Of a stretch of DNA of 64,000 nucleotides, positions 34,776 through 43,039 are shown in pieces. The position numbers and the translations under genes were made by a program. The notes below the pieces were generated by a model, which saw nothing but the letters and a program-made list of their open reading frames with translations, searched no databases and was not told the DNA's origin. This DNA is from Rhabdochlamydiaceae bacterium (lineage in GTDB: Bacteria > Chlamydiota > Chlamydiia > Chlamydiales > Rhabdochlamydiaceae): NCBI GenBank assembly GCA_019745395.1, contig JAIETG010000027.1, forward strand, positions 124,001-188,000, in the 5' to 3' direction. Position 1 is the stretch's first letter; each line of letters starts with the position of its first letter.

Positions 34776-36116
34776 ATGAAATATATATACATAATAGCCG
34801 TAATGCTTACGGGATTTTTAACAGCAGAATCTCCTCAAGAAATTCGTGTACTTCTTGATACGCAAAGCTCTCTTTCTTCCATTTATTTATCCTACATACA
34901 TTGTACGGATTCTTCCTTGCCAGCAAACTATATAAAAGAACTAGAAAAAATCCTCCAGTTTGATTTCGATCACAATGGAAAAACTAAAGTTTCTAATAAA
35001 ACGAAAGAAAAAGAACTGCTATTGACCTCTTCAGATCAACAAGCAGCTCTTCTTAAAGGAATAGAAGCTCCTTTTGCTCTGTCTTTTTCTCTAAAACAAA
35101 AAGGATTACACTGCAGAGTTTATTCCCTATTAGAAGGACACACAAAATCTTTTGCTGAAATCCACTTAACAGGCTCACTTGCTCAGGATCGACAAAAGCT
35201 ACACAAACTCAGCGATGCCATCCATAAAACACTTTTTCGGGAAGACGGAATCGCTTATAGTCGCATTTTGTACAGCTATCAACGCAAAAATGGATCTTCA
35301 GAAGGTTCTTGGGGATCTGAAATTATCGAATGTGATTGGGATGGGGAAAACTCTAGAGTCATTACTGAAGAAAAAAGCTATTGCGTTACTCCTGTTCTCA
35401 TTCCGAAAGGGGAAGGGATGACCAAAGAAATGTTTTTATACGTATCTTATAAAACGGGACAACCTAAAATTTTCATCGCTTCTTTAGAAGAAGGAAAAGG
35501 GAAAAAAGCAGTCGACATTCGAGGAAATCAAATCCTTCCCGCCATCTCTAAAAAAAGAGATAAAATCGCATTTATTTGCGATGCAACTGGAAGAACTGAT
35601 TTATTCGTTCAGCCCATTCATCCAGACACAGGACGGACAGGAACTCCTAAACAGCTTTTTTCTTATCCTAAATCTACACAAGCTTCTCCCACTTTTAGTC
35701 CAGATGGAAGTAAAATCGCTTTTGTCTCCGACAAAGATGGAGCAGCCCGCATCTATACCATCCCTACAGAAGCGGGTAGCAGCCGGCCTACAGCTAACCT
35801 TATTACTAAAAAAAGTCGAGAAAGTTCTTGCCCCTCCTGGTCTCCTGATGGCAAAAAATTAGCCTATAGTGCTAAAACGGAGGGTACGAGGCAGATATGG
35901 ATTTACGACTTTTCGACAGGGGACGAAAAACAGTTAACTTATGGCCCTGGGAATAAAGAAAATCCCTGCTGGGCAAACAACAGCTTACACATTGTATTTA
36001 ACTCTACGGATGGTATTTCTTCTGATTTATATATTGTGAATTTAAACCAGCCTGAAGCCGTAAAAATTACGAAAGGGCCAGGAAAAAAACACTATCCAAC
36101 CTGGGGTTTACGTTAA
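34776..36116 (+). CDS. tolB: TolB translocation protein
   Basis: The AAGGAT box and codon choice favour the ATG at 34776 (446 aa) over a TTG at 34770. Signal peptide, then an N-terminal alpha/beta domain, then a beta-propeller built of WD40-like PD40 repeats: SPTFSPDGSKIAFVSDKDG, CPSWSPDGKKLAYSAKTEG, NPCWANNSLHIVFNSTDG. It binds Pal in the periplasm. Same order as CT599. Confidence 0.9.
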   Translation: MKYIYIIAVMLTGFLTAESPQEIRVLLDTQSSLSSIYLSYIHCTDSSLPANYIKELEKILQFDFDHNGKTKVSNKTKEKELLLTSSDQQAALLKGIEAPFALSFSLKQKGLHCRVYSLLEGHTKSFAEIHLTGSLAQDRQKLHKLSDAIHKTLFREDGIAYSRILYSYQRKNGSSEGSWGSEIIECDWDGENSRVITEEKSYCVTPVLIPKGEGMTKEMFLYVSYKTGQPKIFIASLEEGKGKKAVDIRGNQILPAISKKRDKIAFICDATGRTDLFVQPIHPDTGRTGTPKQLFSYPKSTQASPTFSPDGSKIAFVSDKDGAARIYTIPTEAGSSRPTANLITKKSRESSCPSWSPDGKKLAYSAKTEGTRQIWIYDFSTGDEKQLTYGPGNKENPCWANNSLHIVFNSTDGISSDLYIVNLNQPEAVKITKGPGKKHYPTWGLR

Positions 36117-36145
36117 TATTCAAAAAAGGAAAAAAAGAGGAACGC

Positions 36146-36847
36146 ATGAAAAAATCTTTACTTTGGACATTGGTCCTATCTTGTTCAAGTTTGCTCATCT
36201 TGGACAGCTGTGGCAAAAAAAATGACGTATGGGATGACAGCACTACCAGCATGGGAAGCTACAGACGCGCACAAGACAGAGTTCTCTGGGGTAGCGGCCA
36301 AGGAGAAGACTCTGTAACCGCATATAATTCCAATAACTCTAAAGATAATTTTGGCTCAGATGACGATTTTATCGCTTTACAAGACGAAGATCTTAAACAA
36401 TCTTTTTCAGAAGTCGTTTTTGCTCAACCTAAAGACTCTCCTGGAGAAGAGGGAAGTTTTCTTCCTGGCATTGACGGATTCCGTATTCCAATAGGCGCGC
36501 TAGCTCAAGTTTTCCAAACCGTCTATTTCAATACAGATGAATTCACACTCAAAAAACAAGAGTATGTACAAACTATCCACAAAGTAGCCAACTACCTCAA
36601 AGATCACCCCAAAACATATATTTTCATAGAAGGGTACTGCGATCAAAGAGGGCCTGAAGCATACAATCTCGCTTTGGGATCACGAAGATCAAACTATGTG
36701 CGTAACCTTTTAATAGAAAAAGGCGTAAATGGAGACCAGATCCATACAATTTCTTATGGAAAAGAGAGACTTTTTGACTCTGCTAACACTCCAGAAGCTT
36801 GGGCTAAAAACAGACGCGCACAGTTTAAACTTTATGAAACAAGGTAA
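36146..36847 (+). CDS. pal: Peptidoglycan-associated lipoprotein Pal
   Basis: A 233-aa lipoprotein: signal peptide with Cys at 22, an Asp/Ser-rich linker, and a C-terminal OmpA-like domain with YFNTDEFTLK, FIEGYCDQRGPEAYNLALGS, RRSNYVRNLLIEKG and RRAQF. The peptidoglycan-binding Asp/Arg pair of OmpA domains appears to be present. Chlamydiae make little peptidoglycan, so Pal may mainly serve division. Confidence 0.9.
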   Translation: MKKSLLWTLVLSCSSLLILDSCGKKNDVWDDSTTSMGSYRRAQDRVLWGSGQGEDSVTAYNSNNSKDNFGSDDDFIALQDEDLKQSFSEVVFAQPKDSPGEEGSFLPGIDGFRIPIGALAQVFQTVYFNTDEFTLKKQEYVQTIHKVANYLKDHPKTYIFIEGYCDQRGPEAYNLALGSRRSNYVRNLLIEKGVNGDQIHTISYGKERLFDSANTPEAWAKNRRAQFKLYETR

Positions 36848-36852
36848 GATAC

Positions 36853-37497
36853 ATGGAAAAATTCTCTACTTGGATCCTTGGAACCTCTATGCTCTTTCTT
36901 GCAAGCTGCCAGTCTCATATGGCCGTATTGCAACAGGACAAACATGAAAGCTCTGTTGCTTATCATGAGGTTCGAGCTGAGCTTGCCGACCTAAAACATG
37001 CGGTAAGTAATGCCCAAGTAGAGATTCAAATTCTAGAAGAACGCCTACAAAGCCAAGAGGCTTTAATCCAAAAGACGAAAACAGGCCCTGTTTCCTCTTC
37101 TTTGGACAACAAAGCCTCATCTTTGGAAAAACGTCTTTTTGCGATAGAACAAATTCAAGACAAAATCCAAGCAGATCTCAAGCAGCTCTCATCCCATGCC
37201 AATCAAACGAGCTCTTGCTTACAGCAATATAGTGCAAAAATTTCTGGTCTAGAACAAAACGTAGAACGACAAAACAAGATGATATACGATTTATCTGATC
37301 TTAAATCGAGTTTAAAAACCTTAAAAACATCTATTGCTAAAGAAACTTCGAGTACCTACACGGTTAAATCCGGTGACTCTCTAGAAAAAATTGCAAGAAA
37401 CCATCAAGTTTCCACCGACGCATTAAAAAAAGCCAATCAGCTTTCACAGAATAAAATCCTCATTGGGCAAGAGCTGATCATTCCGCCTACGCCATGA
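36853..37497 (+). CDS. Coiled-coil LysM lipoprotein of the Tol-Pal operon
   Basis: A 214-aa lipoprotein, lipobox LFLASC with Cys19. Residues 25-150 form a long coiled coil, and the C-terminus is one LysM domain (YTVKSGDSLEKIARNHQVST ... ILIGQELIIP), which binds peptidoglycan-like glycans. It sits where C. trachomatis has CT601 and where other bacteria have CpoB/YbgF (coiled coil plus TPR). It overlaps murI by 4 bp. Confidence 0.85.
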   Translation: MEKFSTWILGTSMLFLASCQSHMAVLQQDKHESSVAYHEVRAELADLKHAVSNAQVEIQILEERLQSQEALIQKTKTGPVSSSLDNKASSLEKRLFAIEQIQDKIQADLKQLSSHANQTSSCLQQYSAKISGLEQNVERQNKMIYDLSDLKSSLKTLKTSIAKETSSTYTVKSGDSLEKIARNHQVSTDALKKANQLSQNKILIGQELIIPPTP

Positions 37498-38315
37498 AAA
37501 CCGCCAGCATTGGTGTTTTCGATTCAGGATTTGGCGGATTAACGGTTATGAACGCCATAACAACGCTTCTTCCCTATGAGAACATCGCATATTTTGCCGA
37601 TACGGCAAATCTCCCTTATGGGAATAAAACTGCAGAACAAATTATAGAGTACTCTCATGAAAGCATTTGCTTTTTGCAAGAACTGCCTATTAAGCTTCTA
37701 GTAATTGCCTGTCACACTTCTTGCGTAACAGCCCTTACATCTCTACAAAAGCACTTCTCTTTTCCAATAATTAGCATTGCAGATAGTGGAATCAAAGAAT
37801 TGTCATCTCTCCCCACAAACAAACACCTAGCCTTACTAGCTACTGAAAGGACGGTTACATCCGGAGTCTATCAGCAAAAAATCCTTAAGACATTCCCTCA
37901 AGCCGAAATATCTGCTCTAGCTTGCCCTTTTTTTGTTCCCTTAGTAGAGGGGGGCTATACAAATCACCCTTTTTTAACACCCCTCATTGTCCAAAAAACC
38001 TTGAAGCCTCTTTTACAAAAAAAACCTTCTATAGATGCAATTCTTCTTGCCTGCACCCACTATCCATTGCTTAAAGGAGCTATCCAAAAAGAGTTAGATC
38101 CTTGTACAAAACTCATAGATCCCTCTATGCGCTGCGCTCAGGAAGTTGACAAGCTATTGAATTTAAATAACTTGAAAAACAACCAGCAAGCGACGCCCCA
38201 ATACCAATTTTACGTTTCGGGCGACCCAGAACGGTTTCAAGCTCTTGGCAAAAATTTCTTCTCTCATCCTATGAAACAGGTTTTTTCCACTTCTTCAAAA
38301 GCCATTCTCGGTTAA
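37494..38315 (+). CDS. murI: Glutamate racemase
   Basis: A 273-aa protein. Racemase motifs: GVFDSGFGGLTV with the catalytic-site Asp/Ser, FADTANLPYGNKT, first catalytic Cys in IACHTSC (C73), second in LLACTHYPLL. The usual ACNT motif is ACHT here. It makes D-glutamate for peptidoglycan. C. trachomatis, as far as I recall, lacks a classical murI, so its presence in the tol-pal operon points to a lineage with fuller peptidoglycan synthesis. It overlaps the LysM lipoprotein by 4 bp. Confidence 0.88.
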   Translation: MKTASIGVFDSGFGGLTVMNAITTLLPYENIAYFADTANLPYGNKTAEQIIEYSHESICFLQELPIKLLVIACHTSCVTALTSLQKHFSFPIISIADSGIKELSSLPTNKHLALLATERTVTSGVYQQKILKTFPQAEISALACPFFVPLVEGGYTNHPFLTPLIVQKTLKPLLQKKPSIDAILLACTHYPLLKGAIQKELDPCTKLIDPSMRCAQEVDKLLNLNNLKNNQQATPQYQFYVSGDPERFQALGKNFFSHPMKQVFSTSSKAILG

Positions 38316-38496
38316 TTTTTTTTCTTAAAAACTAGCCTCCCTTCAAAATCGAAACGCAAAAAACCAGACCTAAACATTTCATTTTCAAAGAATTAAACAC
38401 AAAAAACACCAATTACAGCATAGAAATTACTCCTTAAAGCGACAATTCGTTTTAATCATTCTCTTAAAAAAAACAATTGAACTAATAAACAATAAA

Positions 38497-38527
38497 TTGA
38501 TTCAATAAATTTATAAAAGAATATAAT
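38497..38527 (+). promoter_or_regulatory. Possible promoter of the fatty-acid hydroxylase-like gene
   Basis: TTGATT (38497-38502), 19-bp spacer, perfect TATAAT (38522-38527), 24 bp before the ATG at 38551. The surrounding sequence is extremely AT-rich, so chance matches are likely. Confidence 0.35.
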
Positions 38528-38550
38528 AAAAACAGAAAAAGGAAAATAAA

Positions 38551-39258
38551 ATGGACTTAGCAATAAAAACATCAATAATACTGATACTATGCTATATTTA
38601 TGCATTCATCTACTCATGCATCGTTTTAACTGTCCCATTATTCAAAAACCTACGAATCCAAAAATCTAAAACCCCCATGAGACTTCTATATCGTCGGTTG
38701 CCGCTGATCTTATTCAATATGACTCTTGGAGTACTTTATGGATTTGGAGCTATCTATTTTTTCCGTGACTACTTCAGTTCAACCTTCCCCTCTATCTGGA
38801 TTTTTCTTGCACAACTTTCTATATTGCTGATATTTGATGACGTTTACTTCTATTTTTATCATTTATTGCTGCACAAAAATAAATTCCTCTACCGTCATAT
38901 CCATTCTATTCACCACAAAGCTTCCGCACCATATCCCCTCGAATTTATATATAGTCATCCCCTAGAAACGTCCATTTCATGTATTGGTCTTTTCCTAGGC
39001 TACGTAGTAATTTACTTAATATTTGGAGACATCAGCATATACACATTTTGGGGATATTCTATATTAAGAATCATACACGAAGCAGACATACACTCAGGAA
39101 TTAAGTCTATAATTTTTAAATGGTTACCATTCTACGGATCTACTCAACACCATGATTCGCATCATTCTCGCTTAAATGGCAACTATGCTTCCACATTTTC
39201 GTTCTGGGATAAAATACTTGGCACAAAAATTACAGATAAAGAACAGAGCGATACTTGA
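38551..39258 (+). CDS. Sterol desaturase / fatty acid hydroxylase superfamily membrane protein
   Basis: A 235-aa protein with four or more membrane segments. The three His boxes of the di-iron hydroxylase family are complete: H104xxxH108 (YHLLLH), HIHSIHH (116-122), and QHHDSHHSRLNGNYAS near residue 205. The last matches the HDxHH-xxxxxNYG-type box. Members hydroxylate or desaturate sterols, carotenoids or fatty acids using O2. The substrate is unknown; host lipids are a possibility. It is flanked by AT-rich intergenic DNA and is not in an operon. Its 3' neighbour is a terminator. Confidence 0.82.
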   Translation: MDLAIKTSIILILCYIYAFIYSCIVLTVPLFKNLRIQKSKTPMRLLYRRLPLILFNMTLGVLYGFGAIYFFRDYFSSTFPSIWIFLAQLSILLIFDDVYFYFYHLLLHKNKFLYRHIHSIHHKASAPYPLEFIYSHPLETSISCIGLFLGYVVIYLIFGDISIYTFWGYSILRIIHEADIHSGIKSIIFKWLPFYGSTQHHDSHHSRLNGNYASTFSFWDKILGTKITDKEQSDT

Positions 39259-39275
39259 TTTAATTTCATCGATAT

Positions 39276-39303
39276 TCGTAGGAGAAAAATTGAGCTCCTA
39301 CGA
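39276..39303 (+). terminator. Terminator after the hydroxylase gene
   Basis: TCGTAGGAG and CTCCTACGA (9 bp, 10-base loop) followed by TTTATCC, 18 bases past the stop at 39258. Confidence 0.5.
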
Positions 39304-39456
39304 TTTATCCTACCCCATCGAAAAAACTTCACATCCATAGATAACCTATAAACAGAAGCTCTAGAAGTTTTTCTTGCTGCTACAAAGAAAAAAACGTGAA
39401 AAAATAGACAAAAACTGTTTGAATAGTAAAGCAAATGTAAATTATGGGTTCGGACG

Positions 39457-40164
39457 ATGCAAAAGAAAAGGATTATTTTAATCGAAGATGAAGAAGATAT
39501 CGCGGCACTGATCAAACTACAAGCTGAGCTTTCCGGATATAAACTTCATGTAGAGGTTGATGGGATTAACGGATATCGCACAATAGAAAGAGAAAAACCA
39601 GATCTAGTGATTTTAGACATCATGCTTCCAGGTCAAAATGGACTAGACGTCTGCAGAAAAATGAAAAACAGTTCAGACCTAAAAAACATCCCCATTATTC
39701 TTTTAACAGCAAAATCTGATGAACTCGACGTTCTTTTAGGCCTTGAGCTCGGTGCTGATGACTACATTTCTAAACCTTTTTCTTCAAAAGTGCTTTTTTC
39801 TCGCATCAAAGCAGTTTTACGTAGATCTAAAGAACCAGAAAAAATCCCTCAAATTCTTTCTTTTGGAGAGTTTACTTTAGAAGTAGATCGTTATCTTCTG
39901 AAAAAAGATGATAAGATCATCCCTATTACTTTGTCTGAATTTGGAATCTTAAAAAGATTATTCGCCAATCGAGGCAAGGTACTTAGCCGTAGTCAACTTC
40001 TTGATGACATTCACAATGACGACGCCTTTGTCGTCGACCGCAATATCGACGTCCATATCGCGTCTCTTCGCAAAAAACTCGGTCCAAATTTCGAATGGAT
40101 TGAAACAGTCCGTGGCGTTGGATATCGCTTCAAAGAAGAAGTTCTGTCAAAAAGCTGTTGCTAA
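39457..40164 (+). CDS. OmpR/PhoB-type response regulator
   Basis: A 235-aa protein. Receiver domain with acidic pocket E10-D11-E12, phosphoacceptor D54 (VILDIMLPG), T84 and K106 (SKPF), all canonical. C-terminal winged helix (about 130-230) with LTLSEFGILKRLF-type and VDVHIASLRKKLG, IETVRGVGYRF elements. C. trachomatis has one OmpR-type regulator, ChxR (CT630), which lacks the Asp. This one keeps it and should be phosphorylated. No histidine kinase gene is adjacent. It is separated from the next gene by a hairpin that starts in its own stop codon. Confidence 0.9.
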   Translation: MQKKRIILIEDEEDIAALIKLQAELSGYKLHVEVDGINGYRTIEREKPDLVILDIMLPGQNGLDVCRKMKNSSDLKNIPIILLTAKSDELDVLLGLELGADDYISKPFSSKVLFSRIKAVLRRSKEPEKIPQILSFGEFTLEVDRYLLKKDDKIIPITLSEFGILKRLFANRGKVLSRSQLLDDIHNDDAFVVDRNIDVHIASLRKKLGPNFEWIETVRGVGYRFKEEVLSKSCC

Positions 40165-40213
40165 CTATCTAGGCATCCCTCTTGCAAAAATCAAAAGGGA
40201 TGCCTATGGTTAG
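40161..40213 (+). promoter_or_regulatory. Long hairpin joining the regulator stop to the MFS start
   Basis: TAGGCATCCCT (40170-40180) pairs with AGGGATGCCTA (40196-40206), extended outward by CTAAC (40161-40165) with GTTAG (40209-40213). It starts in the stop codon of the regulator and ends 3 bases before the ATG at 40217, covering the only possible ribosome binding site (GGTTAG). It could be a terminator or a translation-controlling structure. Confidence 0.5.
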
Positions 40214-40216
40214 CCT

Positions 40217-41458
40217 ATGGAACAATACACACCGCTATCTACATCAGCGTACAGACGAAACTTAATCTGTATCTTATTTATTTATGCTCTAGATTCTTTC
40301 GGCATTGCCATTGCCTATCCGGTATTTGCCCCTCTATTTTTTGGGGATATTTCCCCATTTTTTTCCGCAAGCGATCCGCAATTTTATAGAGTACTTTTCT
40401 TTGGACTTATGCTCTCCTTATTTCCTTTAACGCAATTTATAGGAGTTCCGTTCTTAGGGGATTATTCTGATAAAGCCGGGCGAAAAAAAACGTTTACCTT
40501 TACCTTATTCGGATCTGTTTTTGGCTATGCTTTGGCAGCTGCAGGAATCTATTACCGATCTTTTACCTTACTATGCATAAGCCGGCTTTGCGGAGGCTTC
40601 TTTGCAGGAAACACCTCGATATGCTTTGCAAGCCTTGCAGATATGAGCACTAGTGATCAAAATCGCAGTAAAAATTTCGGCATAATGGCCTCGTTAGGGG
40701 GACTAAGCTTTGTTGCTTCTATTGCTTTAGGGGAATATTTTTTAACTATTTTTCCACAATATTGGGCGCCAGCTCTTCCTTTCGCAATGCTATCATTACT
40801 CTCACTAGTAGCTTTTTTCCTATTGATTTTCTTGTTTCATGAGCAAATAATTATAAAAAGAAAAGTGAAGTTTCAACTCGCTCAAGGATATCGCCACATC
40901 CTTTCCACCCTAGAAAACGAAACACTAAAACCAGCTTACCTCCTTTATTTTTTCTTCGCTATTAGCTGGATATCCGTCATGCAATTTTATCCCTCTAATC
41001 TCATTGTTGTTTATCATCAGAACCCACTCTCTCTTACATACAATCTTCTTGCAATTGGCATACTGTGGTTTTTAGCTAACAGTATCGCTCAACGATTCCT
41101 CATTCGCTATTTTACCAGCGCACAGATCCTATGGGGAACTATTCCTCTTTTACTTCTCTTTTTTCTCTGCTCTCTTTTACCTCAAAGCTACATCTCTTTT
41201 TCCGTCCATTTTAGTATCGCCATTTTTATAGCAGCTCTCACATGGGTTAACAGTATTACGAACATCTCACTGCGCGCCCCCAAAGAGATTCAAGGAAGAA
41301 TCATGGGAGTCAATCAATCCTTTGCAGCATTGGCCACATTAACAGCATCTTTAGGTGGAGCTATTTTTGCAGCTATAAATCCTTCTTTCATCTTTGTTTT
41401 TAGCGCTGCTTGCGTATTCGCTTCTTTTATTTTCTTAAGAAAGCAAGCCCATAAATAG
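40217..41458 (+). CDS. MFS efflux-type transporter
   Basis: A 413-aa membrane protein with 12 predicted segments. The major facilitator motif A is GDYSDKAGRKKTFTFTLFG in loop 2-3, and the middle loop carries a weak repeat. Resembles TetA/Bcr-type drug or metabolite antiporters. The substrate is unknown. It lies right after the response regulator and may be controlled by it. Confidence 0.82.
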   Translation: MEQYTPLSTSAYRRNLICILFIYALDSFGIAIAYPVFAPLFFGDISPFFSASDPQFYRVLFFGLMLSLFPLTQFIGVPFLGDYSDKAGRKKTFTFTLFGSVFGYALAAAGIYYRSFTLLCISRLCGGFFAGNTSICFASLADMSTSDQNRSKNFGIMASLGGLSFVASIALGEYFLTIFPQYWAPALPFAMLSLLSLVAFFLLIFLFHEQIIIKRKVKFQLAQGYRHILSTLENETLKPAYLLYFFFAISWISVMQFYPSNLIVVYHQNPLSLTYNLLAIGILWFLANSIAQRFLIRYFTSAQILWGTIPLLLLFFLCSLLPQSYISFSVHFSIAIFIAALTWVNSITNISLRAPKEIQGRIMGVNQSFAALATLTASLGGAIFAAINPSFIFVFSAACVFASFIFLRKQAHK

Positions 41459-41524
41459 CTTGCATTATTCAAACAAAAAAATATCATGAGATTAAATGCA
41501 ACAAATCAAAAAAGGGACCTATTC

Positions 41525-41968
41525 ATGAAACAACTTTGGACAATAGCAGGATCGCTTGCTTTGCTATGCGCAGGATGCGAAACTAAAACACAAACAGGAG
41601 CTTTAGCAGGAGCTGGCGGAGGGGCTTTAATTGGAGGCCTGGCAGGAGGTGGTACAGGAGCTTTAATCGGAGCTGCTGCAGGAGCCGCTGGCGGAGCCCT
41701 TATCGGCTATGCAATGGATGAGCACGACAAAGAAGTTATGCAGAAAAATGCACCAGATACAATGCGTAGAATCGAAGCAAAACAACAACTTTACGTCTAC
41801 GACATAGAAAACATGGTAAAAAATGGAATTAAAGATGATGTAATCATTCATGAGATTCAGGCAACAAACAGTGTTTTCAGTCTAACTCCAGATCAAATTG
41901 TTGACCTCAAAAACCAAGGAGTTTCTCAAGAGGTAATTGATGCCATGATCCAAACGGGTCATCGCTAG
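41525..41968 (+). CDS. Glycine-zipper lipoprotein
   Basis: I start at ATG 41525 after a GGGAC box (147 aa). Lipobox LALLCAGC with Cys18. A glycine-zipper segment follows (residues 25-58, repeated GALIGG/GAAAG), which can insert into membranes or oligomerise, as in SlyB/Rick_17kDa-type proteins. The C-terminus (LTPDQIVDLKNQGVSQEVIDAM) is a short helical repeat like a SHOCT-type domain. Outer-membrane anchoring is expected. Confidence 0.78.
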   Translation: MKQLWTIAGSLALLCAGCETKTQTGALAGAGGGALIGGLAGGGTGALIGAAAGAAGGALIGYAMDEHDKEVMQKNAPDTMRRIEAKQQLYVYDIENMVKNGIKDDVIIHEIQATNSVFSLTPDQIVDLKNQGVSQEVIDAMIQTGHR

Positions 41969-42036
41969 ACGGTTTTCATTGAGAAAAAAGGAGCGTCTTT
42001 TTACATTGGGGGCTCCTAAATAGAGAGAACCATGTT

Positions 42037-42966
42037 ATGTACAATACGCCTATCCCTATCTTACAAGAGAAATACCGCTCTTTCCAATCCTGCATTCGTT
42101 TTTACGAAATTTTCCACGTAGGGTTTATCTCTTTTCTATGCCTACAACTCGTAGCTTTTTTATTGTTTTTCTCCTATTTCAGTCAGTCTCTTATGGCAGC
42201 ATGTGGGCTTGCCTTGTTTTTCCTAACTCTATTTTCCTACTTCGTTCTCCTTTTCTTTTTTCAAGCAAAAAAACCACAACAATTTTCCTCTCTTCAAAAC
42301 CAACTTCTATCTTTTCTTGCGCAAGACGATGCTTTTTCACGCTCGCAAATTCTCGAAGAATTTACACATTTTTTAGCATCTGAAGAACCTGTCTTTTATA
42401 AATCATCCATTCCGATCCCAGCACTTGCTCCTATTTTACAAAAATTCAATATTTGGATGCATTGGAAACACTTTCATCAGATGAAAGAGCTTCTTTTAGA
42501 ACAAAGCATCCAAGAGCTTAATTCTTTAGTAAAAAAAACCCCTACAAATCTCGAAGTTCACGGCAAGCTTGCTGAAACATATACAAAACTATGCAAACTC
42601 TATCTTCCGCCCAAAAATCTTTCCTGGGTCTCTCCTGAATACGTGGGGCCTCACTTAAAAGGGATGTTTCAGATATACTCTCAAAAGGCTGTTGAAGAAT
42701 TTAAAATCTTAGAAGATCTTTCCTCTCAAGATCCATGGGCTCTTGCAGGCCTTGCCGAAATCTATCGATTACAAGAGAAAGCAGAGGAAGAAATTTCTCA
42801 ATGTGAAAAGCTCTTAGAGCTTACTCCTGATAATTCCGATCTGCTTCTTCAGCTGGGCATCCTCTATTTTCAGAAAGGCCATGCCTCCAAAGGGCTTAAA
42901 ATTTACGAACTCTTACAAAGAGACTCCTCCACTAAAGCAGAACAACTTATCCAATATTACAGTTAA
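42037..42966 (+). CDS. Membrane-anchored TPR protein
   Basis: A 309-aa protein. Two hydrophobic segments near residues 30-80 form a hairpin, then a long helical region with TPR-type repeats (LAGLAEIYRLQEKAEEEISQC, LLLQLGILYFQKGHASKGLKI). It has the look of a chlamydial conserved membrane protein that scaffolds partners. No enzymatic motif. Confidence 0.65.
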   Translation: MYNTPIPILQEKYRSFQSCIRFYEIFHVGFISFLCLQLVAFLLFFSYFSQSLMAACGLALFFLTLFSYFVLLFFFQAKKPQQFSSLQNQLLSFLAQDDAFSRSQILEEFTHFLASEEPVFYKSSIPIPALAPILQKFNIWMHWKHFHQMKELLLEQSIQELNSLVKKTPTNLEVHGKLAETYTKLCKLYLPPKNLSWVSPEYVGPHLKGMFQIYSQKAVEEFKILEDLSSQDPWALAGLAEIYRLQEKAEEEISQCEKLLELTPDNSDLLLQLGILYFQKGHASKGLKIYELLQRDSSTKAEQLIQYYS

Positions 42967-43039
42967 TTCGCTCTTGAATTTTAAAAAGAAAGACTTTACA
43001 GATAAAAGTAATATACATTTATAATATTACGAGGCCCCT

